NCBI GenBank assembly: GCA_903935355.1
Contig: CAIZRK010000020.1
Coordinates: 1-64,000, forward strand
Length of the DNA: 64,000 bases
Source: an uncultured beta proteobacterium
GTDB lineage: Bacteria > Pseudomonadota > Gammaproteobacteria > Burkholderiales > Burkholderiaceae
Reading direction: 5' to 3'
Below, in pieces: positions 28,023-37,329 of this stretch. Each line of letters starts with the position of its first letter. The stretch's first letter is position 1. The notes under the pieces were generated by a model, which had not been told where the DNA came from, did not search any database, and saw nothing but the letters and a program-made list of their open reading frames with translations. The position numbers and the translations under genes were made by a program.

Positions 28023-29810
28023 ATGCCATACCTAGCTCCAGTAAAAGACATGCTGTTTGTGATGAACGAATTAGCAGGGCTATCGGAAGTAGTTGCTTAT
28101 CCCTCTTATGCAGATGCCGGTGCCGATGTGGATTTGGCTCCAGCCATCTTAGAAGAAGCGGCTAAATTTAATCAAGATGTTGTGGCGCCCCTCAATTGGC
28201 CTGGCGATCAAAATCCTAGCACTTTACGTGATGGTCAGGTTTACACTACCCCCGGTTTTAAAGAAGCTTTCGAACAATTTACTGCTGCCGGATGGCAGGG
28301 TGTAGTACATCCACCGCAATTTGGGGGTCAAGGCCTGCCAAAATTACTCTCGACTGCTTGTTTTGAGATGGTGAACTCGGCCAATATGTCTTTTGCCTTA
28401 TGCCCCATGTTAACTGATGGGGCAATTGAAGCCTTATTAACTGCTGCAAGCCCAGAATTACAAGAACGCTTCGTGCCAAAGATGATCTCAGGAGAATGGA
28501 CGGGCACCATGAATCTTACTGAGCCACAAGCTGGCTCAGATCTTTCCATGGTTCGCAGTCGTGCGGTTCCGCAAGATGACAATTCATATAAAATTTTTGG
28601 CACAAAGATCTACATCACTTATGGTGATCACGATATGGCGAAGAATATTATTCATTTAGTTCTTGCCCGTTTGCCAGATGCACCGGAAGGTATTAAAGGA
28701 ATCTCACTCTTTGTAGCACCTAAGTTCATGGTCCATACCGATGGATCTTTAGGTGAGCGTAATGATATTGAGTGCGTGTCGATTGAGCATAAGTTGGGAA
28801 TTAAAGCGAGTCCCACAGCAGTGCTGCAGTTTGGTGATCATGGTGGCGCGATTGGATATTTGGTGGGCCAAGCAAATCGTGGTCTCGAATATATGTTCGT
28901 TATGATGAATGCCGCACGTTTTTCTGTGGGTATGCAAGGCATTGCGCTAGCAGAACGTGCTTATCAAAAGGCAGTGCAGTATGCAAAGGACAGAGTGCAA
29001 AGTCGGGACCTATCCGGTTCAGATGGTCCGGTAGCGATTATTCATCAACCGGATGTAAAACGCATGTTAATGACGATGCGATCTTATGTACAAGCCTCTA
29101 GAGCTTTAGCATATTACGCTGCCTCAGCCTACGATGCTCAGCATGCCTCTTTAGATGAGAATTCTCGCAAGCACAATCAAGCAGTCTATGAATTTCTAGT
29201 GCCGATTGTGAAGGGTTTTTCTACTGAGATGTCGATTGAGGTTGCGAGTCTTGGCGTGCAAGTGCATGGTGGCATGGGTTTCATAGAAGAAACTGGGGCT
29301 GCTCAGTATTATCGTGACGCCCGAATCCTAACAATCTACGAAGGTACAACTGCGATTCAGGCGAATGACCTAATCGGTAGAAAAACAGTGCGTGATGGTG
29401 GCGCTACTGCACAAATGCTGACAGAAAAAATGATTCAAACTGAACGAGATCTAGCGAGTAGCGGTACAGCAGATGCAATGGCGGTATTAAAGCAACTGAC
29501 GCTGGCTCGAAAAGCATTTGAATCTTCCGTGACTTATATTTTAGCTAATGCAAAGTCAGATATTAAAGCGGTTTATGCTGGGAGCTATGCATATTTACGT
29601 GTATGTGGTTTAGTTTTTGGCGCATGGCAGATGGCCCGCGCATTGTTAGCTGCACAGAGTCTGCGTGCTGGTGACCCTAGCTTCTTCGATGCCAAGATTG
29701 CAACCGCTAGATTCTTTGCTGAAAATCTTTTGCCACAAGCGCAAGCTTTAGCAACTTCAATACTGGAAAGCGGCCACTCTACGAATGCATTGTCGGTAGA
29801 GCAGTTTTAA
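28023..29810 (+). CDS. Acyl-CoA dehydrogenase, long (DmdC/FadE-like) form
   Basis: A 595-residue flavoprotein that oxidises an acyl-CoA to the enoyl-CoA and passes electrons to ETF. FAD and substrate motifs are MNLTEPQAGSDLSMVRS, FGTKIYITYGDHD and VQVHGGMGFIEETGAAQYYRD. The likely catalytic base is E440 in ILTIYEGTTAIQANDLIG. It is longer than classic 380-residue enzymes because of N- and C-terminal extensions, as in 3-methylmercaptopropionyl-CoA dehydrogenases (DmdC) and related long forms. The substrate is unknown. A GAGGAG ribosome site precedes the ATG. Confidence 0.88.
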   Translation: MPYLAPVKDMLFVMNELAGLSEVVAYPSYADAGADVDLAPAILEEAAKFNQDVVAPLNWPGDQNPSTLRDGQVYTTPGFKEAFEQFTAAGWQGVVHPPQFGGQGLPKLLSTACFEMVNSANMSFALCPMLTDGAIEALLTAASPELQERFVPKMISGEWTGTMNLTEPQAGSDLSMVRSRAVPQDDNSYKIFGTKIYITYGDHDMAKNIIHLVLARLPDAPEGIKGISLFVAPKFMVHTDGSLGERNDIECVSIEHKLGIKASPTAVLQFGDHGGAIGYLVGQANRGLEYMFVMMNAARFSVGMQGIALAERAYQKAVQYAKDRVQSRDLSGSDGPVAIIHQPDVKRMLMTMRSYVQASRALAYYAASAYDAQHASLDENSRKHNQAVYEFLVPIVKGFSTEMSIEVASLGVQVHGGMGFIEETGAAQYYRDARILTIYEGTTAIQANDLIGRKTVRDGGATAQMLTEKMIQTERDLASSGTADAMAVLKQLTLARKAFESSVTYILANAKSDIKAVYAGSYAYLRVCGLVFGAWQMARALLAAQSLRAGDPSFFDAKIATARFFAENLLPQAQALATSILESGHSTNALSVEQF

Positions 29811-29843
29811 AAAACTGCAGGCATTGATTAAATGCTATAGCCA

Positions 29844-30290
29844 CTACTGGGATAGCTTTCTGGCTTCTTGTAATTGCGAGATGAAAAACTGCTCAAACGA
29901 GATTGCCAGAAAGGTCATCATTACACCAGCGCCAAATACGAGAGAAAAGATAACCGTCAATACAACTGGCCATCTAGATTTAGTAGCGCGTTTAGGTTCT
30001 AGTCCTGGATTAAATTGGGCATCCCATTTTTCATCGGCACGCAAACCAAATGCAATCGTAGTAAGCCAGCTTGCCTCAATCGCAATAAAGCCAAAAGTAA
30101 TTAAGACCCAGCCTGGCGCTGAATGAAAGTGCGACCCTTTCAGGATTTGCCAGCCAACCATACCTCCAATGAACGCCAGCAACTGAGCCCAAGCCCAAAA
30201 AGATTTAAATCCTTGCAAATAAAAACAGTTCAATCCGGTGCCTGGGAAAAATAATCCCAGGGCGCAAAAAAGCAGTTTGTAGTTTTTCAT
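29844..30290 (-). CDS. Small multi-pass membrane protein of unknown function
   Basis: A 148-residue protein with about four hydrophobic helices: near the start (LLFCALGLFFPGTGLNCFYL), AWAQLLAFIGGMVGW, GWVLITFGFIAIEASWLTTIAFG and VVLTVIFSLVFGAGVMMTFLAIS. The opening GLFFPGTGLNCFYLQG loosely resembles TM2-type domains, but I do not assign it. The ATG at 30290 is preferred over a TTG four codons upstream because a weak GAAAGA lies before it. It is followed by the acyl-CoA dehydrogenase in convergent orientation. Confidence 0.7.
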   Translation of the reverse strand: MKNYKLLFCALGLFFPGTGLNCFYLQGFKSFWAWAQLLAFIGGMVGWQILKGSHFHSAPGWVLITFGFIAIEASWLTTIAFGLRADEKWDAQFNPGLEPKRATKSRWPVVLTVIFSLVFGAGVMMTFLAISFEQFFISQLQEARKLSQ

Positions 30291-30336
30291 GCAGTCTTTC
30301 AATAAAGAATTGTTTTTATTTTAAGTAATAGGTAAA

Positions 30337-30867
30337 TTAGTTTGTTAAGGAGCCTCGTTGCATAAAACTTAATACTTCACGATCAGCTCCAATCATGAGA
30401 AGTTGATCACCATTACGAACAATGCTGCGGTAATCATTGAGCTCATAGAGAAAATCATTTTCCAGTTCCATGCGTTGAGGGCTACAAGCCATCTTAGTAC
30501 TCACAATTTGATCTAAAGTAAATCCACGAGCATCCTCATTTAAGCGAGCGGTAAACCGGTTGCAGCCTGTAGATCCACTAATGCGATCTCCATTGGCATC
30601 AAATTGGATTTGGATGGGGTTGCTAGTTTCGCCTTGAGGTATTTGGCGTGTTCGCACTTCACCCATGGCATTAGGGCTTAAGTTCCAGCGAACTAACTCC
30701 CATTTGGTATTGCGTAATTCACTGCTAGGAGGGCTAGTTTTCGCATTACAGGGAGGAATGATGTTTGCACATGCCGTTAAAAGACACAAACCGGCGCATG
30801 AAATAGCCAAAATGACCTTATTTAAAGGGCGCAGCAGGGGGGTAAAAAGTGCTATTTTAATGGCCAT
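30337..30867 (-). CDS. META-domain lipoprotein (HslJ-like)
   Basis: A 176-residue predicted lipoprotein. The lipobox is CLLTACAN with C33. The rest is a META/HslJ domain: NTKWELVRWNLSP, then ISGSTGCNRFTARLNEDA and STKMACSPQRMELENDFLYEL, which carry the usual Gly-Cys-Asn and Met-Ala-Cys motifs. E. coli HslJ is a heat-inducible outer-membrane protein linked to novobiocin resistance; the biochemical role is unknown. Here it pairs with the small membrane protein on the same strand, 46 bases apart. Confidence 0.82.
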   Translation of the reverse strand: MAIKIALFTPLLRPLNKVILAISCAGLCLLTACANIIPPCNAKTSPPSSELRNTKWELVRWNLSPNAMGEVRTRQIPQGETSNPIQIQFDANGDRISGSTGCNRFTARLNEDARGFTLDQIVSTKMACSPQRMELENDFLYELNDYRSIVRNGDQLLMIGADREVLSFMQRGSLTN

Positions 30868-31114
30868 AAGCTTATAACATATTGTTTTTATTAGAAAAAT
30901 TCATTATTACAGCGCCTTATTCTACTGATTAAGCTCAGGATGTGCTTGCTTAAAAAGGTGGATCAACTAGGGGTTTTCGTCTAGAATATGAGGTTTTCCG
31001 CTACACCGTGCATTTGTTTTATGCATTTGCTTAGTGTGTTGGATCCCAAGATTTTGTAGTAATTTCATTGGGTTGTAATCAACCTGTTTTCATTTTAGAT
31101 TTTAAGGAATAAGT

Positions 31115-31360
31115 ATGGTCGTCATTCGACTGGCACGCGGCGGTTCTAAGAAGCGCCCTTTTTACAGCATTGTTGCTACTGATAAGCGTAATCGTCGCGA
31201 CTCGAACTTTATCGAGCGTATTGGTTATTTCAATCCACAGGCAGCTGAAGCTGAGCAGGCAATGCGCATTGCTCAAGATCGTTTGACCTATTGGACTGGC
31301 GTTGGCGCACAAGTTTCTCCAACTGTAGTCCGTTTGATCAAAAATAATCCTGCAGTCTAA
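31115..31360 (+). CDS. rpsP: 30S ribosomal protein S16
   Basis: An 81-residue ribosomal protein needed for assembly of the small subunit. The start [20 protein letters not shown] is the family signature, followed by [21 protein letters not shown] ribosome site precedes it. It is the first gene of the conserved rpsP-rimM-trmD-rplS operon. The 247 bases upstream are non-coding and should hold the operon promoter, but I see no convincing box pair there. Confidence 0.98.
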   Translation: MVVIRLARGGSKKRPFYSIVATDKRNRRDSNFIERIGYFNPQAAEAEQAMRIAQDRLTYWTGVGAQVSPTVVRLIKNNPAV

Positions 31361-31371
31361 AGACTTTATTG

Positions 31372-31408
31372 CTAAAGACTTTGTCTTGATGGTGAAGTCT
31401 TTAGTTTT
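31372..31408 (+). terminator. Hairpin between rpsP and rimM, possible partial terminator
   Basis: CTAAAGACTT (31372-31381) and AAGTCTTTAG (31395-31404) form a 10-bp, AT-rich stem with a 13-base loop, followed by TTTTAG. It could reduce rimM and trmD expression relative to rpsP, as is known for this operon in E. coli. The effect is inferred. Confidence 0.4.
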
Positions 31409-31453
31409 AGGAAGCATCAGTAGTTTTATTGAGGGAATTTTGGTGTATTCAAG

Positions 31454-32017
31454 ATGAGCTCACCTTCACTTGCTGATTTGATTGAGCTTGGTGCTGTTCA
31501 GGATGCTCAAGGCTTACAGGGCCAAATTAAGGTTCGTCCTCATTCCTCAGATCCTGTAACCCTACTATCTAGTAAAAAAATTTATTTATCACTCATTCCC
31601 CGGCGAAGTGAGGGCCTAGCTGCGATTGATGTGCAGTCTTCATTACGGACTTATAAAGTAAAGCAAGCCAAGATGCATAGCGGCACAGTCGTTATTGCTT
31701 TAGAGGGTGTTACCGATCGTGACCAAGCTGAATTATTAAAAGGTGCGCGAATACTGGTGGGGCGCGAAGGGTTTCCAAAGACCGAGAGTGATAGCTATTA
31801 CTGGGTTGATTTGATTGGCTGCAAAGTGATTAATCTCCAGGGGGAAAGTCTAGGAGAGATCATTGAAATTTCTGATAACGGTGCTCATGGCGTGATTGCC
31901 ATTGGCAATCTTGATACCAAAGTAGTCAATCAGTTAGTTCCTTTTGTTAAAGAGATCGTTCAGAATGTCGACCTACCGAACAAATTGATTACCTTGGATT
32001 GGCAAGCAGATTGGTAA
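31454..32017 (+). CDS. rimM: Ribosome maturation factor RimM
   Basis: A 187-residue two-domain protein that helps assemble the 30S head around S19. The N-terminal barrel begins LIELGAVQDAQGLQGQIKVRPHS; the C-terminal PRC-barrel has YYWVDLIGCKVINLQGESLG and ends PFVKEIVQNVDLPNKLITLDW. It lies second in the operon, 93 bases after rpsP. The start MSSPSLADLIELGAV is supported by position only; no strong ribosome site is seen. Confidence 0.96.
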   Translation: MSSPSLADLIELGAVQDAQGLQGQIKVRPHSSDPVTLLSSKKIYLSLIPRRSEGLAAIDVQSSLRTYKVKQAKMHSGTVVIALEGVTDRDQAELLKGARILVGREGFPKTESDSYYWVDLIGCKVINLQGESLGEIIEISDNGAHGVIAIGNLDTKVVNQLVPFVKEIVQNVDLPNKLITLDWQADW

Positions 32018-32059
32018 GCTACTAGCCAAACTCCCTTGTGATCTGTATAAATCTCCTCT

Positions 32060-32806
32060 ATGCGCTTTGATGTAGTTAGCTTATTTCCAGAAATGTTCTC
32101 TGCTTTAACGCAGTGGGGCATTACTGGACGTGCGTGTGAACAGGGTTTAGCTAGTCTAAATCTTTGGAATCCACGCGATTATTGTTCTGACCCCCGCAAG
32201 ACGGTAGATGATCGGGCTTATGGCGGAGGACCCGGCATGGTCATGATGGTAAAACCGCTCGAAGATACAATTATTGCCATCAAAGCAGCCCATCAGTCCC
32301 AAGGTGTTGTTTCTGGGCCAGTTTGCTTATTGGCACCTCAGGGTGAGACCTTTTCTCAAAAAATAGCCAAAGATATTCTTAATGACGGCAATGTAACCTT
32401 GGTTTGTGGCCGATATGAGGCGGTAGATCAGCGTTTTGTTGACCGCAATGTGGATTTACAGCTTTCAATCGGTGATTTTGTAGTTTCTGGGGGCGAATTA
32501 CCTGCCATGACCATGATGGATGCTGTTATTCGGCTGATTCCTGGGGCTCTAGGTGATGGTGAATCAGCGGTACAAGATAGCTTTATGAACGGTCTTTTAG
32601 ACTATCCGCACTATACCCGCCCAGAAATATATGAAAATTTATTGGTCCCAGACGTGCTTTTAGGCGGACATCACGCTAAAATAGCAGATTGGCGTCGGCA
32701 GAAGTCTTTGGAGCTGACGCTAAGGCTAAGGCCTGATTTAATTAAATCAGCTAGGGCTAATGGGTTGCTAAGCCAAAAAGATGAGCAATTTCTTCAGACA
32801 CTGTGA
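32060..32806 (+). CDS. trmD: tRNA (guanine-37-N1)-methyltransferase
   Basis: A 248-residue SPOUT-class enzyme that methylates G37 next to the anticodon and prevents frameshifting. The N-terminus [20 protein letters not shown] and motifs [30 protein letters not shown] and the SAM knot [15 protein letters not shown] are all present. It is the third gene in the ribosomal operon. The ATG is preceded by TCTCCTCT, not a Shine-Dalgarno sequence, so translation may depend on coupling. Confidence 0.98.
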   Translation: MRFDVVSLFPEMFSALTQWGITGRACEQGLASLNLWNPRDYCSDPRKTVDDRAYGGGPGMVMMVKPLEDTIIAIKAAHQSQGVVSGPVCLLAPQGETFSQKIAKDILNDGNVTLVCGRYEAVDQRFVDRNVDLQLSIGDFVVSGGELPAMTMMDAVIRLIPGALGDGESAVQDSFMNGLLDYPHYTRPEIYENLLVPDVLLGGHHAKIADWRRQKSLELTLRLRPDLIKSARANGLLSQKDEQFLQTL

Positions 32807-32932
32807 TTGATTTCAGTGTTCAATTAAAAGCTTTTGTTTTGGTTTGGTGAAATTGTTTTAACTACATCCTCTGTCTGGTCCGTTGATGCAAATCTCGGGA
32901 TTAAACGCTGACAAGATGTTTAAGGATTAATA

Positions 32933-33331
32933 ATGAATTTGATCGAAAAAATTGAGCAAGAAGAAATTGCTCGCTTAAGCGTTAATAAAACGCTTCCTAG
33001 TTTTGCTCCTGGTGATACCGTAGTCGTTGGTGTGAACGTTGTTGAAGGTACACGTAAGCGTACCCAAGCATTTGAAGGCGTTGTGATCGCTAAACGCAAT
33101 CGTGGACTTAACTCTAGCTTTATCGTTCGCAAGATTTCATCTGGCGAAGGTGTAGAGCGTACATTCCAAACTTTTTCACCATTGATCGCTAGCATTGAAG
33201 TTAAGCGTCGCGGCGATGTCCGTCGTGCAAAGTTGTACTACTTGCGTGATCGTTCAGGTAAGTCTGCCCGTATCAAAGAAAAGCTTCCCGCTCGTAAGGT
33301 TAAAGCAGTTGCTGCTTCAGCCGCCGAGTAA
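32933..33331 (+). CDS. rplS: 50S ribosomal protein L19
   Basis: A 132-residue ribosomal protein at the interface of the subunits. The family core is [20 protein letters not shown] and [22 protein letters not shown], with [13 protein letters not shown] and [20 protein letters not shown]. The C-terminus has a short Lys/Ala tail. It closes the rpsP operon after a 126-base gap and is followed by a terminator. Confidence 0.98.
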   Translation: MNLIEKIEQEEIARLSVNKTLPSFAPGDTVVVGVNVVEGTRKRTQAFEGVVIAKRNRGLNSSFIVRKISSGEGVERTFQTFSPLIASIEVKRRGDVRRAKLYYLRDRSGKSARIKEKLPARKVKAVAASAAE

Positions 33332-33353
33332 GCCTTACTGTAATACAAATAAG

Positions 33354-33378
33354 AAGGCGGCTTAGGTCGCCTTTTTTG
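33354..33378 (+). terminator. Rho-independent terminator after rplS
   Basis: AAGGCG and CGCCTT form the stem with an 8-base loop, followed by a run of Ts ending in GTT. It is correctly placed to end the rpsP-rimM-trmD-rplS operon, 23 bases past the rplS stop. Confidence 0.75.
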
Positions 33379-33396
33379 TTAGCCTAAAATACTCCT

Positions 33397-34134
33397 ATGC
33401 CTAAGCATTTAAAATCGAAAGAACAAGTTATTAATCTTGCTGCCCCTTTGGGTTTTAATGCGCAAGCCGTTCCCATTCATGAAATCTGCGGCAATCAAGC
33501 TTTGGTGGCTAGTGTTATGTTAGATCCGCTTCAATTGAGGCACCGCTTTAAAAACCCCCCAGTTTGGGAGCCAGAAATTACTGATGAGAATCGACATGTT
33601 ATTGCTGCTGACATCATATCTAGGCGTGAAGTTGCAGGGCAAGTGACGCGTGCAGCAGTATTAATACCCCTGTTGTTAAGGCCCGAGGGCTTATCAGTAT
33701 TGCTAACTCAGAGAACTGATCATTTACACGATCATGCCGGTCAAATTAGCTTTCCTGGTGGCCGTATGGATGCCGCAGATATGAGCCCACACGATACCGC
33801 CCTAAGGGAGAGCGAAGAAGAGATTGGCTTGGATCGCAGTAGGGTAGAAATTGTTGGAGATTTACCTCAATATTTGACAGTTTCAGGGTATAGCGTGACG
33901 CCTGTAGTGGGTTTAGTGAAACCTCAGGCAGAATACGTATTAGATACCTTTGAAGTAGCAGATGTTTTTGAAGTGCCTTTACATTTCTTAATGGACCCAA
34001 CAAATCATCAAGTTCGGGTTTGGGAAAGCGATCAAGGTAGCCGTCGGTTTTATTCAATGCCCTATGAAAATCGTTTTATCTGGGGTGCTACAGCCGGAAT
34101 GTTACGTAACCTTTACCATTTATTAAAAGTATGA
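33397..34134 (+). CDS. Nudix hydrolase, CoA pyrophosphatase type
   Basis: A 245-residue Nudix protein. The Nudix box is spread over GGRMDAADMSPHDTALRESE and the following EEIGL, with the UPF0035-like upstream string LLTQRTDHLHDHAGQISFPG that marks CoA pyrophosphatases (NudL/YeaB). These cleave CoA to phosphopantetheine and 3',5'-ADP in a housecleaning role. An N-terminal extension of about 90 residues precedes the domain. It overlaps the next gene by 4 bases. Confidence 0.85.
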   Translation: MPKHLKSKEQVINLAAPLGFNAQAVPIHEICGNQALVASVMLDPLQLRHRFKNPPVWEPEITDENRHVIAADIISRREVAGQVTRAAVLIPLLLRPEGLSVLLTQRTDHLHDHAGQISFPGGRMDAADMSPHDTALRESEEEIGLDRSRVEIVGDLPQYLTVSGYSVTPVVGLVKPQAEYVLDTFEVADVFEVPLHFLMDPTNHQVRVWESDQGSRRFYSMPYENRFIWGATAGMLRNLYHLLKV

Positions 34135-35090
34135 CTTTCTTTTCTATTCTCTTTGCCCTCATTGCCGAGCAATATCGCCCGGTAACAGCCCATCATTGGA
34201 TCGCGCGACTCACTGCACGTTGGTTAGATTGGGTTGCCGGTGAATTTGGTGGCAAGACTGAGCAAGGCGCTAGTCCGGTCGGTGCCAGAATGGCCTGTTT
34301 GGTCGCCTTCATTTTGCCGACCTTTCTGGTTTTTGTTCTTTACGTTGTCTTTATGGTTACCTATCCAATTTTGGGGTTTCTGTGGAACGTATTGATTGCC
34401 TATTTATTCTTTGGCTTTCGTCAGTTCAGCCATTCATTTACTGCGGTGCATCAAGCTATTGAGAATCATGATTTGCCCGCAGCGCGTTTGGCTTTAGCAA
34501 ATTGGTATAGCCCAGAATTAGATGTCTCCAATTTAAGTGAGACTGAAGTTATTTCTTTAGCACTAGAACGAGCCATTATTGGCTCACATCACCATGTATT
34601 TGGGGTGTTGTTTTGGTTCTTAATGCCAATGGGCCCTGCAGGTGTAGTGCTTTATCGCTTAGCAGATACGGCTTCTCAGCGTTGGTCAGAGAAAGGTGAC
34701 TTTAATTTAAGCGAGTCTGCCCGTCATTTTTTCTATGTACTAGATTGGGTACCCGCACGGATTACTGCAATGGGCTTTGCGATCGTGGGGAACTTTGAGG
34801 GCGCTGTGTACTCTTGGCGGCACCTCACTGGTAAATGGTCAGATTCTTTATCAGCGGTCATCTTAGCAGCAGGTAGCGGTGCTTTAGGTGTGCGCTTAGG
34901 CGAGCCTATGAGTGAGCCCGATAGCGATGAAGCCTTGCGAATGGCTGAGGCTGGTGAGGCAGTAGTCTATGAGGTAGGTCTTGAGCCCAACGAACGCACT
35001 ATGCGTTCTGCGATTGGTCTAGTCTGGCGTTTAGTTATCGCTTGGATGGCTTTATTGCTAATGCTGACCATCGCTCTTTGGCTTGGCTAA
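34131..35090 (+). CDS. CobD/CbiB-family (AmpE-like) integral membrane protein
   Basis: A 319-residue membrane protein with hydrophobic helices near residues 1-15, 60-105 and 160-180, and a final helix (LVIAWMALLLMLTIALWL). ALIAEQYRP, VIEN-like AIENHDLPAARLALANWYS and ERAIIGSHHHVFGVLFWFL follow the CobD/CbiB pattern. True CobD makes adenosylcobinamide phosphate, but Burkholderiales carry this paralogue next to rsgA without other cobalamin genes, so a cobalamin role is doubtful. The last 56 bases overlap the 3' end of rsgA on the other strand. Confidence 0.8.
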   Translation: MTFFSILFALIAEQYRPVTAHHWIARLTARWLDWVAGEFGGKTEQGASPVGARMACLVAFILPTFLVFVLYVVFMVTYPILGFLWNVLIAYLFFGFRQFSHSFTAVHQAIENHDLPAARLALANWYSPELDVSNLSETEVISLALERAIIGSHHHVFGVLFWFLMPMGPAGVVLYRLADTASQRWSEKGDFNLSESARHFFYVLDWVPARITAMGFAIVGNFEGAVYSWRHLTGKWSDSLSAVILAAGSGALGVRLGEPMSEPDSDEALRMAEAGEAVVYEVGLEPNERTMRSAIGLVWRLVIAWMALLLMLTIALWLG

Positions 35091-36048
35091 TTCCTTGAAG
35101 TTGCGTATCAGCTGTTTTTGAATCAGATCGTAATTGTCTAAAGAGCGCTAGTCTTTCTGGGGCTATGTCATTTCTGGATACTGCTTCACGTACTGCGCAA
35201 TCTGGCTCTGATTGATGAGCGCAATTATGAAAGCGACATTGACCAATCAGATCTTTGAATTCTCTAAAAGCATGCTCAAGTTCACTAACCGACATGTGCG
35301 CTAAACCAAATTCCTGAAAACCTGGTGAATCTATTAAGGCGCCTAATTTACCACTAGCATTTCGACCCCAGGCCTCAGGTAACTCAAAATAGCGACAGGC
35401 GGTAGTGGTGTGCTTGCCAGTATCTAGGCGCACTGAATATTCTTGAGTTAGGGCCGCTGCATCTGGCACCCAGGCATTTAAGAGGCTTGATTTACCCATG
35501 CCAGACTGCCCAACAAAGACTGATACCTTTCCTTGAATAGCGGGGCGCAAAGCCTCAATCGAGGCAACATCAAATCGGGCGGATACTTCTGTCACTGGAT
35601 AGCCCATGCGAGCATAGGGTGAGATGATTTTTCTAGCATGCGCCAAATTATCTTGGAGATCACATTTATTAAGCAGGATATGCAAACTAATTTGGTTGGC
35701 TTCGGCGGCAACTACTGCCCTACCTAAAAGGTCGGGTGAGAAAGCTGGTTGGGTTGCTAACACCACTAAAATCTGATCAACATTCGAAGCAATTAATTTA
35801 CTTTTAAAGGCATCTGAGCGATAGAGTAAGTTTTCTCTTGGTTCTATCTGGATAATGCGCGCTTGATCCTCCGATGTCATTTCTAATAGCATGCGATCAC
35901 CCACGGCGCCAATATGCTGCTTTGCTGGGGTACTCACCTGAATCAACTTACCAACAGGAGATTGATGACCGCATTGATCTTTAATTAAGCGCTGCGCTAA
36001 ATAATGCCTGCCATAAGATGCAATCAGTAGTGCGCGAAACTGTTCCAT
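35035..36048 (-). CDS. rsgA: Ribosome small-subunit-dependent GTPase A
   Basis: A 337-residue circularly permuted GTPase that checks maturation of the 30S decoding centre. An N-terminal OB-fold is followed by G4 (LLNKCDLQD), G1 (VGQSGMGKSSLLNAW) and G3 (DSPGFQEFGL) in permuted order. The C-terminal zinc site shows CRFHNCAHQSEPDC. Its end runs 56 bases into the convergent CobD-like gene. The M48 protease gene lies 15 bases upstream on the same strand, so the two are probably co-transcribed. Confidence 0.95.
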   Translation of the reverse strand: MEQFRALLIASYGRHYLAQRLIKDQCGHQSPVGKLIQVSTPAKQHIGAVGDRMLLEMTSEDQARIIQIEPRENLLYRSDAFKSKLIASNVDQILVVLATQPAFSPDLLGRAVVAAEANQISLHILLNKCDLQDNLAHARKIISPYARMGYPVTEVSARFDVASIEALRPAIQGKVSVFVGQSGMGKSSLLNAWVPDAAALTQEYSVRLDTGKHTTTACRYFELPEAWGRNASGKLGALIDSPGFQEFGLAHMSVSELEHAFREFKDLIGQCRFHNCAHQSEPDCAVREAVSRNDIAPERLALFRQLRSDSKTADTQLQGISQAKERWSALAIKPSKR

Positions 36049-36063
36049 TAATGATTAAAGTTT

Positions 36064-37314
36064 TTAGCTAAATCGTTTGAGATTAGCAATGCGTAATGGT
36101 GCGGGGGGGTGCGAACTATAAAAAGCGGTATAGATTGGATCTGGAGTTAAGGTGGAAGCATTATCTTGATACAGTTTTACTAAAGCGGAGATCAAATCAC
36201 TCGCAGATGATTTTTCTGCTGCAAATCCATCTGCCTCATATTCATGTTTTCGAGAGGCCAAGCTAGAGAGGGGTGTGAAGAAAAAGCTAAATACGGGGGA
36301 GATCAACATGAAGAGGGCTAAAGCTAGGCCACCGTTATAGCCATTGGGATTAGGCATGACGCCCAGATCGCTATAAAACCAAGCTTGCGTACTAATCCAG
36401 CCTAAGAGGGCAAACATCGCAAAGCTTAAGACAAAAGAAACGAGTAAGCGCTTGCGAATGTGATTACATTTGTAGTGCCCTAGTTCATGAGCGAGTACAG
36501 CCTCTACTTCACCCGGGTTCAGTTTTTCAATAAGGGTGTCAAAAAAGACAATGCGCTTGGCCTTACCCATTCCGGCAAAAAATGCGTTTCCATGAGCGCT
36601 GCGTTTACTACCGTCCATCACAAAGAGACCTTGACTGGCAAAATCACAACGTTTTAACAAAGCCTCGATTTGGGTTTTAAGAGCACCCTCTTCTAACGCT
36701 TGGAACTTATTAAATAGGGGTGCGATAAAGCTCGGGAAGATCCATTGCATTAAAAGACTAAAGGCGGTGAGAACACCCCAAGCCCAGAGCCACCAGAGGT
36801 CGCCAGCTCCAGCCATGAGGCTCAGAATAATCCATAGCAGTGGAACACCAATAGCCGCGCCTACGCTAATACCCTTCACCATATCGCTAAAGAATAGCTT
36901 TTTGCTCATGCGGTTAAAGCCAAAACGCTCTTCTAGATAAAACTGCTTGTACCAAGAAAAAGGCAGATCGATGATTCCGGAAATAATAACGATGGCTACC
37001 AGTAGGGCAATTTGCTGTGCAATACCTTGGCCTAATAATTGTAAAAGGGCGAGATTGAGTATCTGTAAGCCACCCAAGAGGGTGAAGGCAATTAGAATGA
37101 TGGCGCTCGCCCCATTCTCTAAAATACCTAGGCGTAATTTGGCAATGGTGTAGTCAGCTGCTTTTTGGTGCTCAGCCAAAGTAATCTGGGAGGCAAATTC
37201 AGTAGGCACACTATCGCGGTGCATCGCGACGTGCCGAATTTGACGTTGGGTTAACCAATGGCGTAGACCAAAGCTAGCAATAAAGGCAAATAGAAAAACA
37301 ATTGTGAAGGTCAT
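36064..37314 (-). CDS. M48-family membrane metalloprotease (CAAX protease / Ste24-like)
   Basis: A 416-residue integral membrane zinc protease. The zinc motif is [13 protein letters not shown] at about residues 273-285, with the third ligand in [14 protein letters not shown]. Six or so hydrophobic helices surround it, and the N-terminal domain ([19 protein letters not shown]) is typical of the Ste24 group rather than HtpX. In bacteria these enzymes probably deal with membrane protein quality control; prenylated substrates are not expected. It is divergent from orn, 15 bases apart, and leads into rsgA. Confidence 0.88.
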   Translation of the reverse strand: MTFTIVFLFAFIASFGLRHWLTQRQIRHVAMHRDSVPTEFASQITLAEHQKAADYTIAKLRLGILENGASAIILIAFTLLGGLQILNLALLQLLGQGIAQQIALLVAIVIISGIIDLPFSWYKQFYLEERFGFNRMSKKLFFSDMVKGISVGAAIGVPLLWIILSLMAGAGDLWWLWAWGVLTAFSLLMQWIFPSFIAPLFNKFQALEEGALKTQIEALLKRCDFASQGLFVMDGSKRSAHGNAFFAGMGKAKRIVFFDTLIEKLNPGEVEAVLAHELGHYKCNHIRKRLLVSFVLSFAMFALLGWISTQAWFYSDLGVMPNPNGYNGGLALALFMLISPVFSFFFTPLSSLASRKHEYEADGFAAEKSSASDLISALVKLYQDNASTLTPDPIYTAFYSSHPPAPLRIANLKRFS

Positions 37315-37329
37315 GAGATCATTATAGAT

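Noticed and set aside
29801..29818. Palindrome GCAGTTTTAAAAAACTGC at the end of the acyl-CoA dehydrogenase gene
   Set aside because: The stem is 8 bp but the loop would be only two bases and no T run follows on either strand, so I do not call a terminator.
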